Assembly (NCBI GenBank): GCA_023053575.1
Contig: JAKZAP010000014.1
Span: 9,672,001 to 9,736,000 of the forward strand
Direction: 5' to 3'
DNA length: 64,000 nt
Source: Branchinecta lynchi
Lineage: Eukaryota > Arthropoda > Branchiopoda > Anostraca > Branchinectidae
In this document: one piece after another, positions 55,250 through 64,000 of the stretch
Numbering within the stretch: position 1 is the first letter of the stretch
Layout of the letters: every line of letters begins with the position of its first letter
The notes under the pieces: generated by a model
Database searches by the model: none
Seen by the model: the letters and a program-made list of their open reading frames with translations, nothing else
What the model was told of the DNA's origin: nothing
Program-made: the position numbers and the translations under genes

Positions 55250-55471
55250 TGTCGTGAACTTCCTAAAATCTGCCGAGTGTCTCAGTTCACCACATAAAAA
55301 CGCTGTTTAATAAACTGTTCTTATATAAAAAACCATCAACAAAAACTCTTAACTGCTTCGGATCTCAGTCCACTTGCTACTAAATACTAATCACACCTGA
55401 TTCATTTCCTTCGCGCTCGATGCCCGAGGGCGTGATATGGTTTACGTGAAACGTGAAGGGGATTCACGACA
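55250..55471 (-). repeat. 5' LTR of the gypsy-class element
   Basis: This 222-bp LTR sits upstream of gag on the element's coding strand. It has TG...CA ends that form a short inverted repeat (TGTCGTGAA and TTCACGACA). It contains a TATATAA box on the minus strand near 55328-55322. It differs from the 3' LTR in CAACAAAAA against CAACGAAAA and around 55390. Confidence 0.92.
55322..55328 (-). promoter_or_regulatory. TATA box in the 5' LTR
   Basis: TATATAA on the minus strand lies about 143 bp into the LTR from its 5' (right-hand) end and is also present in the 3' LTR. Its position before the leader fits a U3 promoter. The start site was not determined. Confidence 0.45.
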
Positions 55472-55927
55472 GTGTAGAAATGCACATCATTCAGGAAACC
55501 CATGTTAGTATTTTGTAAGGCGTAACTGTTTATGCTGTGTTTTATTTCTGCTTACCTATTCCGCTCGTAAATTTGTTTATCCATTTATTTGAAATTATAG
55601 CCAGCTGGGTCTGCTATACATAACATTTATGTAAACTAGGAAGAAAAATATGTGGAAGGCATGAAGCCTCCAACAATCGAGACACACGATCCTCATCAGA
55701 ATGGGTCGAAACCACAGTAAAGCTCGTCCCCTCAAGCTTGCCACACAGGTAGAGAGAGGCGCATTTGCGTTACCAGACAGCACCACCGCAGCAGAAGATC
55801 GCTCGACGATAGATTCCGTGATTCAAGAGAAAAAACAGAGAAACGACGAATTTCAGGGAGAGAACGAACTCCTTCACTAACAAATATACTCCCGAAGCCC
55901 TATAATTCCATCTGTACCTATGTTGCT

Positions 55928-56060
55928 GTTTGCTGTCCGTCCGCGGCCGAATTGGTTGTCGCGCTGAACTCCCAAGCGAAGGTTCGCTGGTTCGAGGCTT
56001 GGTGGTCCCAACCGTTTGGTATAGGGTGGCGGGGGTTGGTGGCGTTTTTCCATAAGACAA
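55928..56060 (+). repeat. tRNA-derived SINE-like sequence
   Basis: GCGGCCGAATTGGTTGTCGC resembles a tRNA 5' half with an A box, and GGTTCGCTGGTTCGAGGCTT contains a B-box-like GGTTCGAGGC. Together they span a tRNA-like length, followed by a GGGTGGCGGGGG tail region. It cannot form an intact tRNA gene as far as I can see. Confidence 0.5.
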
Positions 56061-56656
56061 GCTAAAAGTCCACCCAGGTTAAAATGAAATTTACGGGAAG
56101 CATCGGATGATTTGCCTACACGAACCTTACCAAGTTTGCATGTGACAGTTTGCTTTGTTTGCTATGTAACCATCGAAAGAGGTTACTTCGACATTACCGA
56201 CATGTCTTTTATGAACGAAACCGTCTTCCCACTTCGCCGAGGTCTATTTTATTTGTCGCGGACGTGTCTTTTCTTTAAGGGGCGTCATTTCGCGAAAACC
56301 TGGGGGAGGGGGGCATCGGTGACGTTCCCGGTCATTAGCTTGGCTTCTAAAGTTCCAAGTTTGGTGAGAAATCTTGTTAAGACCAGCTTTTCACAATCAG
56401 TGAATCAGTTAAATTTAACAACTGCCTATCATAATCTTGTCAAATTAATTTGTTTCTCCCAGTTTTATTTTTATTTTTCATGGGTAGCTGCCGGGCCCCT
56501 GCCCGGCCTCGTCAAATGACGCTCTGCTTCGGTTTCCCTATTTCGCTCATTCCACAGGAGAAGATAAAAGACCCTGCTTGGTCAGTCTGTCAGGGCAGTC
56601 TTTGGAAAGCCTAGGTATTTATCCTTTAGTAAATCAAAACAAACAAAAAAGCTTTT

Positions 56657-58037
56657 TGGGATCCCAAAACGTAAGTGGCGGGATACCTATGGCATCAGAA
56701 AAGTTCCCCGTCTGTCCGTCTGTGCGCACTATAACTCTCGAAGAGAATGAGGTATTTTGATGAAACTTGGTGTGAGATTTCTTTGGGTCAAGAGTAAGGT
56801 CAAGTTCGTAGATGGGCTCTGTAGCCCTACATTTAGGGGTGGGGGAGGGGGTTTCAAGTAAGGGGCAAATTAAATATTTTTAAACAGTTACTGTAATAAT
56901 CGATTATGGGGTAATAAGTCACGCTGAACACGATGGTGAAAACCATTTTGTCATCGGACAAGTAGTTCGCCCGGAATCCGGCCAGAACCGGAAAGTTTGT
57001 TAAAAGTAAAAGTTTTATTTGAAGTTGATTAGATGTCACGATTTAGGGATAAGAAGACGTGCTGAACACGATGGTGAAAACCATTTTTGTGTCTGACAAG
57101 TAGTTAGCCGGGAATCCGGCCAAAACCGGAAAGTCTATTAAAAGTAAAAGTTTCATTTGAAGTTGATTATATGTTCGATTTAGGGGTAGGAGGACATGTT
57201 GAACACGATGGTGAAAACCATTTTCTCGCTGGACAAGTAGTTAGCCCGGAATCCGGCCAGATCCGGAAAGTTTGTTAAAAGTAAAAGTTTTATTTGAAGT
57301 TGATTAGATGTTCGATTTAGGGATAAGAAGACGTGCTGAACACGATGGTGAAAACCATTTTTTGTGTCGGACAATTAGTTAGCCGGGAATCCGGCCATAA
57401 CCGGAAAGTCTGTTAAAAGTAAAAGTTTCATTTGAAGTTGATTAGATGTTCAATTTAGGGGTAAGAAGACATGCTGAACACTTCTATGAAGACAATTTTC
57501 TACCCGGGCAAGTACTTCGCCCGGAATCCGGCCCAAACCGGAAAAAGTTAAAGTTTTATTTGTAGTTGGTTAGAAATCCGATTTAGGGGTAAGAAGAGAT
57601 GCTGAATCCGTGTATAAAAATCATTTTTTACCCGGATATATAGTTCAATCGGAATCCGGCTGGAGCCGGAAAATTTGTTATAAGTTAAATTTTTATTTGA
57701 AGTTGATTAGGTGTTCAGTATTGGGGAAAGAAGATACGCTGAGTTCGTTTTTTAGATTTCTTTTTTCGCCGGACAAGTAGTTCCGGAATTTGGCTGAAAC
57801 CGGGAAATTGGCAGAAGTGGCAGGAAGTTTTCGTCAAAACAGATATGACTTATAGGGGTAAACACACGTGCTGAATCCATATCTAAACTTGGTTTTCTCA
57901 GATGATTAGCTATTTGGTCTTTATCTGTTTCTGAATTTTAATAGTAAAAATGTTCAAGGAGTCTGGAGAAGACAAGACCCAATTATCTGGATCAAATATT
58001 GACCTTTTGGGATCCCATCGAAACCTTTGGTCTTGTT
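56657..58037 (+). repeat. GGGATCCC-type repeat, longest copy with about seven internal units
   Basis: It runs from TTTTTGGGATCCCAAAACG to GGGATCCCATCGAAACCTTT. Units of about 125-135 bp with AAACCATTTT, AAGTAGTT.GCCCGGAATCC, GAAGTTGATTAGATG and AAGAAGACATGCTGAA repeat across 56880-57800. Confidence 0.82.
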
Positions 58038-58849
58038 TCAACAACGGAAGTTAGCCACGATTTGTTGGCACACTTTCGGTTTCTGTCTACACAATGAGCT
58101 CCCCCCTCTGACGCTCGTGGCATCTTTTTGTGGGGGAAAATGGGTTCATCGCCATCGCAGTTCGATTCCGATTTTCAACCTGTTGGTGATGAATTCCCAC
58201 CGGCCGGAACTTCGCAGTCTATTCGCCCGTCTTTGAAGTGGTTTACAGTTCAGTTCACCTTACAAAGCAGACTTGTTTGCCGAAGCCGTTCTTGGGAATG
58301 AGTTGCCCCGTAAGATCAAAGGGTTCCAGACGCGAAAACGTGACAACAACTTAAGGACTATGTGAGCTTGCTTGGAAGCTTTGCTCAGCCAGAGCTTATT
58401 GACTATCGAGGGACAGTCTTCTGAAGTGAACTAACGGTCAGAAAAACACATTTCCGGTATCCTTAGAGAAAATTTGTTGGTACCGTAAAGCCCATCACCT
58501 CAATCACCTCAACAATTGGCACTTATTACCACAGCGGTATATCCAAGTTACAAAGACACTTTGCCCCAAGTCCTGAGTCTTAAAGGACCTTTCGTGTCTG
58601 TAATGCCAATTGCAACCTACTTCCGTAATTACATTAATTATTTCTAGAGCCCGGAGATCCAAATTCCATGTGCTACATTCTAAGCACGCTAACGATATAT
58701 CGTTAGGGATACCTCACTGATTTGTGCACTTGCCACGGTAAACGATTTCCCATGCGCATTATGCTCCTGACGAGTGGTCGCGTCTCTTGCTGTTGGTGCT
58801 TAAGACCGGTATCTCAATTTTGCCGAGTTTTGCTAGAAGTCAATGAGCC

Positions 58850-59895
58850 TTTTCATGGCACTTGCCCTTCGGCCAAGTGCCATATAGCGATCGCAATTTC
58901 TGTCCTTCCGTCGGTCTGTCCAGGTTTTGCTCGTTCGGGCACTTCCACATAAGCTAGGACGATGAAACTTGGCAGCCGTATCAGGGACCCCAAATGATTA
59001 AGTTGGAAATAGTCACTTCCCCCATCCGAGTACCGTGGGGGGAGTGAAGGGAGTGGGAATCCGGAATCTTGAGGTATTTATAACTTTTGAACGGGTGATC
59101 GGATCTCGATGAAACTTGATATTTGGAAAGACCTTATGCCTCAGACAACCCACTTAAAATCCGGACCGGATCCAGTGACTTTTTTTGGGGGGGCTGGAGG
59201 GGGCAACCGGAAATCTTGGGAAACGCTATGAGTGGAGGGATCGAGATGAAACTTGGTGGGAAGACACCTAGCAAACGCTGGATACATCATTGACATAACC
59301 GAGCCGATTCGGGCACTGTGGGGGGAGTGGAGGGAGGGGGAATCCGGAATCTTGAGGTATTTATAACTTTTGAACGGGTGATCGGATCTCGATGGAACTT
59401 GATATTTGGAAAGACCTCATGCCTCAGACGACCCACTTAAAATCCTTACCTGATCCGGTGACTTTTGGGGGGAGCTGGAGGGGGCAACCGGAAATCTTGG
59501 GAAACGCTATGAGTGGAGGGATCGAGATGACACTTGGTGGGAAGACACCTAGCAAACACTAGATACATCATTAACATAACCGAGCCGATTTGGGCACTGT
59601 GGGGGGAGTGGAGGGAGGGGGAATCCGGAATCTTGAGGTATTTATAACTTTTGAACGGGTGATCGAATCTCGATGGAACTTGATATTTGGAAAGACCTCA
59701 TGCCTCAGACGACCCACTTAAAATCCGGACCGGATCCGGTGACTTTTGGGGGGAGCTGGAGGGGGCAACCGGAAATCTTGGGAAACGCTATGAGTGGAGG
59801 GATCGAGATGAGACTGGGTGGGAAGACACCTAGCAAACACTAGATACATCATTGATATAACCGAGACTCGTAACAAGTGCCATATGAGCTCGTAG
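58850..59895. repeat. Repeat with three ~282-bp tandem units and a TGGCACTTG hairpin
   Basis: It starts with the hairpin ATGGCACTTGCCCTTCGGCC/AAGTGCCAT. Units containing AATCCGGAATCTTGAGGTAT begin at about 59058, 59341 and 59622 (periods 283 and 281). It ends CAAGTGCCATATGAGCTCG. There is no ORF. Confidence 0.82.
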
Positions 59896-60645
59896 CTCTT
59901 GTTTTTTTACAGGAATCAAATAGTTTTGAATATTGGAACATAAACCGTAGATAGTGCGAGGTGTGCTTCAGTTAGATTGAGTCGGAATAGACCTAGACTA
60001 TGTGGAGTCCTGCGCGTAGGTCATACTAATTATAGTAATAACATGACTGCATTAAAAGCCTCTACCGAGTAATACTTCAAGATATATTTATGACGTATGC
60101 TTAGGTATGTCACATGGTGTAAGGGACACGAAGTAGGGGCGGGTTGAGGGGGGGAGGATAGTGAAAATACGTCATATGTCTTGTGTAATATTATCAGGTG
60201 AATGACTGCCCCTTGCAAGACAATCAAAAACAAACAGGCCTGTGTTGTGGAGCACAACAACAAAATTGTATCGATCTTATTTTCTACTATTTGTTCTATT
60301 GAGAAAAGGGGTTTCTTTTTCGAAAATTATGGGTCCCCTTTTGGTTGTCCATGTTGTAGAGGTAGGTCCTTTTGTCGTTTTAAAAGGATCCTATTTTTAG
60401 TTAGCCAGATCGGTACCGTTTTCCTGGGGTCCTGTGGTCGTGTACCAGAAGGGTCCGGTGGTAAGGATTCTGGTCCCGTTTTCGAAAGGACCTACAAATA
60501 TTAGGCGGGCAAACGCCTTAGCTTGGTTCACAGATAAAACATTGGCTACCGTACCATTTTGTGTTTCTTCGGTGGCGAGGAAATATGTCAAAGAAAGCCA
60601 CCAGCGGGCCACTGGTCTTCATATTTGACCTATCACTTATCAGTG

Positions 60646-60845
60646 TACAGTAGAGGTATGCTCATTTGAACGTTTGTTGACTTTGAACTTTTCATGCACA
60701 TGCTGTGACCTGGCTGTGACTAAAGTCAATACCAGTTAGCCAAAGAAGGTAATTACGGGCCTCTGAAAACACCTGAATAGGTATCTGGATCCTCATTTGG
60801 ATCCTCATCTATTTAAGTAACTGTTCAAATAAGCATACCTCCGCT
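60646..60845. repeat. Inverted-repeat element, short copy of the 22807-23605 family
   Basis: It has TACAGTAGAGGTATGCTCATTTGAAC...GTTCAAATAAGCATACCTCC ends. It shares the CATGCA..TGCTGTGAC and ACCAGTTAGCC.AAG segments with the longer copy. Confidence 0.7.
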
Positions 60846-61024
60846 AAATATGTTTTTGAAAAGTATCTTTTGTGTATACCTGTGTTTGGAAGACCCCAGC
60901 TGGCTTATATTCCTATTCCTATAATAGCTACCAATACATACCTTACTTATGTAACTAGTATAGAAATGAAATACATAAAGGTTCACCTTTTAATCTCCAC
61001 CGGAACCACTCAAAATACTAGGAC

Positions 61025-61482
61025 CAGGGGCGTCACGACTGGGGGGGGGGAGAGACGCCCCCCTCCCCCAATGCTGTCGGCCAGTCGGGAAAAATAACCG
61101 AGTCTGCGCGAACCGCCGCGATTTTTCGTCAAAACAGTTGATTTTTTTCATGAAAATATTTTTTTTTCCTGAAAATTGGCCGATTTTTCGTCAAAATAGC
61201 AGGGACCCATTAATTTCCTGTAATGTTTATGGTAAAATAAATGTAATGTAAACTGTAATGCATATGGTATAATGTATATATTAATTTGTGGGTCCCTGAA
61301 AATAGTCGTTTTTTCTGAAAATCAGTGGATTTTTCTGAATATCAGTCGGTTCTTTTCAAGAGTGTAATTTTTGCTGTTGAAAACAGTCGTTTTTCTGCAG
61401 AACAAGTCGGTAAAAATCACCGGCTAGTCGGTAAATACCTCGTCCCCCCCCCCCCTAAACATTTTGGCTAGTATCGCCTCTT
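61025..61482. mobile_element. CAGGGGCG hAT-type MITE, third copy
   Basis: It has CAGGGGCGTCACG...AGTATCGCCTCTT ends, flanked by ACTAGGAC and ACTCGGAC (7 of 8 match). The interior has the same poly-G/poly-C ends and GTCGATTTTTC-like blocks. A short AATGTAATGTA... direct repeat lies near 61220. Confidence 0.78.
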
Positions 61483-61783
61483 ACTCGGACTGCCAGGCAG
61501 GCTAGTGGGCACTAACCTGGCAACGCGTTACTTACAAACCCAAAACACTAGATGGCGTGGTTTAAAGGAAAAGACGCAGAGAATTCAATAACGTGTGAAA
61601 AACCAGACGATTCCCAAAACCCTGTTGATTTTAGAATTCCCAATTGTCTCTTTCAGACATGCAGAGGACACCATATCGACACTTTACAAAGCTAGGAGTC
61701 CCTTCATGCTCTTCTTTCACTAGCTGATGTTTATGGTAATTATTATTCCAGCGAGTGTAAGAACTAATTATTGTGCTTTGTAG

Positions 61784-61955
61784 CACCCGTTGCTCGGTTC
61801 ATGAAGTTTTGGAATCTTCCGTTGCTGACGGGAGGGGGATTAGTGCTGGATTTCTCGAGGAACAAAACAACGCCCGACTCAGAGTTCTTGTACGTCACCC
61901 GCACTGGAATTACATTCACTGGAATGTCTAAAGCTCTGCTGCAAGCCATGGCCTA
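61784..61955 (+). CDS. Second coding exon of the natriuretic-peptide-receptor-like gene
   Basis: The acceptor TTGTGCTTTGTAG precedes a 172-bp exon. Its first two bases complete the split Ala codon from the 41.7-kb exon. The peptide APVARFMKFWNLPLLTGGG, then DFSRNKTTPDSEFLYVTRTG, matches the segment after GPxCxYA in ANF-receptor domains: a helix, a buried strand, then the YxTRTG region. It ends at CCTA|GTAAGT, phase 2, so at least one further exon must follow. I found none in the last 2 kb. The intron before this exon is 19.8 kb and contains the LTR retrotransposon. Confidence 0.8.
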
Positions 61956-62519
61956 GTAAGTATGCCTTTCATCTTAGGACGATGGGTTGAGTAATCTATG
62001 GCACTGGTTTTGGACTTAGGAACGCCCTAGGGGCTTGGTCTCACGGCTCGTCCACAACGGACAGCAAAGATTTTACCTATCTTTGCAGAAACGATTTTCG
62101 TAGGTTCAAGGTTTTAATTACACTTCTGTATAAAATGATAATAAATAGAGAAAACAGGTACTATACAGAATAGACCTATTTGACATATCACTAATTGAGG
62201 GTCTCGTCCGGACAGAAATGGTATTATTTTAAGGAAGGTCCTTGCCAAGCAAGGAAAAAGCTTTGGCGTGTACTGTGTGATAGCGGGAAATTTAATTGCT
62301 ATCGTCCTCGAAGAACCATGACATCCTTCCGACGTCAAAATCAGCCCAGCGCTACACCCGACACCAAAACAAGTTGGAGCCATGTCGACGAGATACAGGC
62401 AGTCATTAGACAATATTTTGTGGCAAATTTTAACAAGTGACCGACATTTTGTTTTTGTAATATATATTGTTTTATTTATCCTCGCGATATTCACAATAAA
62501 GTTATTTATCGTTCAATTT

Positions 62520-63010
62520 ACATTCGGAGATGGGCTAGGACGATAAAACTTGTCAGGCGTATTGGGGACCTGACCAAATTGACTTGAAAACTTCACTTCG
62601 CGGATCCGACCATCCGGGTAGATGGAGGGGAAACCCGGGAACTTTGGGCACACATGACTTTCTAACGAGTTAATCGATTTGGATGAAACTTGATAATTGC
62701 CAAGAGCAAATGTCCCATATATTCCATTTGAGGTCTGAATTGGATCCAAGTTGGTGGGAAATCTTGTCGAGCGCTTAGAGTCGAGGAATCGGGACGGGAC
62801 ATGGCGCAAAGGACTAAGCCCTAGGTTTACCTTGTATAGAACCGGGCCGAGCCGGGAACTGTGGGGGAGTTGGATCGGGGTCTCGGAGTTTGGGTATTTT
62901 AAAGGGACTAGGACGGGATCTTCATATCTTCTTCAAAATCGTCACTTCTTGGATCCAACAGTCTAGGGGGTCTTGAAGGGAGGGGTAGTCCGGAATCTTG
63001 TGACTCGCAT
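62520..63010. repeat. Diverged relative of the 58.9-kb repeat
   Basis: CTAGGACGAT.AAACTTG, GTAT..GGGACC, GATGAAACTTGATA and TCCGGAATCTTG recur in the same order as in 58.95-59.1 kb, with many changes. Confidence 0.5.
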
Positions 63011-63436
63011 AACTTATGAAAATCAGCTGAAAACAAAAGAATATAGTCGTGGGCGTTATAAGGATACCAATCGATTTTAATTATAAAGTTTGTCTTACGG
63101 GTAATATTACCAGCATGGGAACTCCATTTAGATCATCATTAATCGTTATCAAAGAAATTCATTCCACTAAAGCTCATAGCTGAAGACGTATTATTATCGT
63201 TAATTTGCATTTTCATGCTTGAAAGTTCAGTTTGATGAAGGAAAGGGAGTCTTGTACCGGACTCGAACTATTCAGATGTTCGGAAGAAAGTTTAGAAATA
63301 AGGAGAAAGGGAAAGGTCATCTGCAAACTTCTACTTATGAGGAAAATCATTTATAGCTACACTATTAACAGAACAAAGGAAATAAGAGAGCCCAACCTGG
63401 TTCCTTGAGCGTTTCTCTTGGTAATTGTTTTAAAGT

Positions 63437-63866
63437 GTGGATGCGGATACGGCTATGGATACGACTCTTGTTACTAGCATTAGGTTTAGGCGCGAAAGCT
63501 GCTTTCGTGACCTTTACAATAACTCTTTTCGTTGGTTGCATGGGTTCAAGTGGAACTGCAGTGTGTTGTCAATGTTCGTTGGTGAAGGCCTTCCCTCGTT
63601 TCCAGAAATTAGGCGCTTTTCTGTTCTGTCTCTGCAGAAGCGAATTCTTGAGTCTCAGAACCCGCTGCTGGTTGTCCTGGCTAGGCCGCATATGAGGCTG
63701 TCGCTCCCAATATGGTTGTCGTGGGGGAAGTTGCTGTTTTGCAACTTTTCCCCCGGTTTTGAGTAATGTATTATAGTGTGTTGCTGTTAATTTTGTTTTT
63801 AGTTGTTGTTTAAAGAAGTATATCGCCCTTGTTGGCCATTGATTTAGTCAAATAAATAAATAAATA
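63437..63866 (+). mobile_element. Probable non-LTR retrotransposon 3' end
   Basis: An ORF (63437-63766) with IRFRRESCFRDLYNNSFRW and LPSFPEIRRFSVLSLQKRIL looks like a compact C-terminal tail. It is followed by 80 bp of 3' UTR and a TAAATAAATAAATAAAT tail (63850-63866), as at the ends of jockey/CR1-like LINEs. The ORF is open without stops, but I cannot name the clade. RT motifs are not present in this fragment. Confidence 0.45.
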
Positions 63867-63951
63867 TTCCGTTTTACTACTGCGGTCTTAGTGAGAGAAA
63901 GCTGGCAGTCATACTCCGTCAAAATTGATCATGGCTCATAATCATGAATCA

Positions 63952-63992
63952 TGGCACTTGCAGACTTCGGCTCAACGGCTGTAAGTGCCATA
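63952..63992. repeat. TGGCACTTG hairpin
   Basis: ATGGCACTTGCAG...CTGTAAGTGCCAT at the right edge matches the hairpin starting the 58.85-kb repeat. It may be the start of another copy that continues outside the window. Confidence 0.6.
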
Positions 63993-64000
63993 ATAATAGC

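Larger units (their letters stand above)
48141..55471 (-). mobile_element. Ty3/gypsy-class LTR retrotransposon, 7.3 kb, integrase-before-RT order
   Basis: Two 222-bp direct repeats (48141-48362 and 55250-55471) start TGTCGTGAAC, end TTCACGACA and differ at only a few bases. They are flanked by the 5-bp duplication GTGTA (48136-48140 and 55472-55476). Between them lie a long gag-pol ORF and a second small ORF, antisense to the host receptor gene. The insertion target is the end of a GGGATCCC-type repeat. A purine-rich tract sits beside the 3' LTR and a primer-binding-like TGGTGTCAGAAG beside the 5' LTR. The near-identical LTRs imply a recent insertion. The pol order (protease, integrase, RT, RNase H) resembles the Gmr1-like group. 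Confidence 0.93.

Overview
This is a eukaryotic genomic window, most likely from an arthropod and possibly a crustacean. The evidence is a BTB domain of the arthropod-expanded Tramtrack/Lola type, GT-AG introns of 0.1 to 20 kb, AT-rich non-coding DNA and very dense small DNA transposons. I cannot name the species. No bacterial-style operons, rRNA or intact tRNA genes were seen.

Region 1-24.2 kb, minus strand: one complex gene. A BTB exon (24224-23718) is followed by two acidic linker exons (18981-18862 and 18224-18128), then by nine paired C2H2 zinc-finger exons (17987 down to the left edge). The BTB exon ends in phase 0, linker 1 is phase 0-0, and linker 2 starts in phase 0 and ends in phase 1. 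All nine zinc-finger exons have a pyrimidine-rich AG acceptor that leaves two bases to complete the codon, which is exactly compatible. Each zinc-finger exon ends in its own stop. This is the architecture of Drosophila lola: one BTB N-terminus joined to alternative 3' zinc-finger exons. The array shows birth and death: a 2-kb duplication carries exons 6 and 7, and the first exon has a premature TGA and a lost cysteine. Paralogous flanks also give a natural empty site for a small transposon.

Region 24.3-41.6 kb: no confident gene. It holds transposon remains (foldback elements, hAT-type elements, LINE 3' ends), an ATCGATA-rich block, tandem repeats and a few orphan exon-like ORFs.

Region 41.67-61.96 kb, plus strand: the first two recognisable exons of a receptor with a natriuretic-peptide/guanylate-cyclase type extracellular ligand-binding domain. 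They are separated by a 19.8-kb intron with matching phase. Inside that intron, antisense, sits an almost intact Ty3/gypsy-class LTR retrotransposon (48141-55471) with 222-bp LTRs and a GTGTA target duplication. Its integrase lies before the reverse transcriptase, as in Gmr1-like elements. It also carries a 480-bp in-frame duplication, a small extra ORF resembling the integrase N-terminus, and a leader with about 20 mini-hairpins whose stem variants are compensatory. Several copies of a repeat family with GGGATCCC ends and internal ~130-bp tandem units lie in and around the intron.

Region 62-64 kb: diverged repeats and a probable LINE 3' end with a TAAA tail. Alignments, repeat identities and splice sites were judged by eye.
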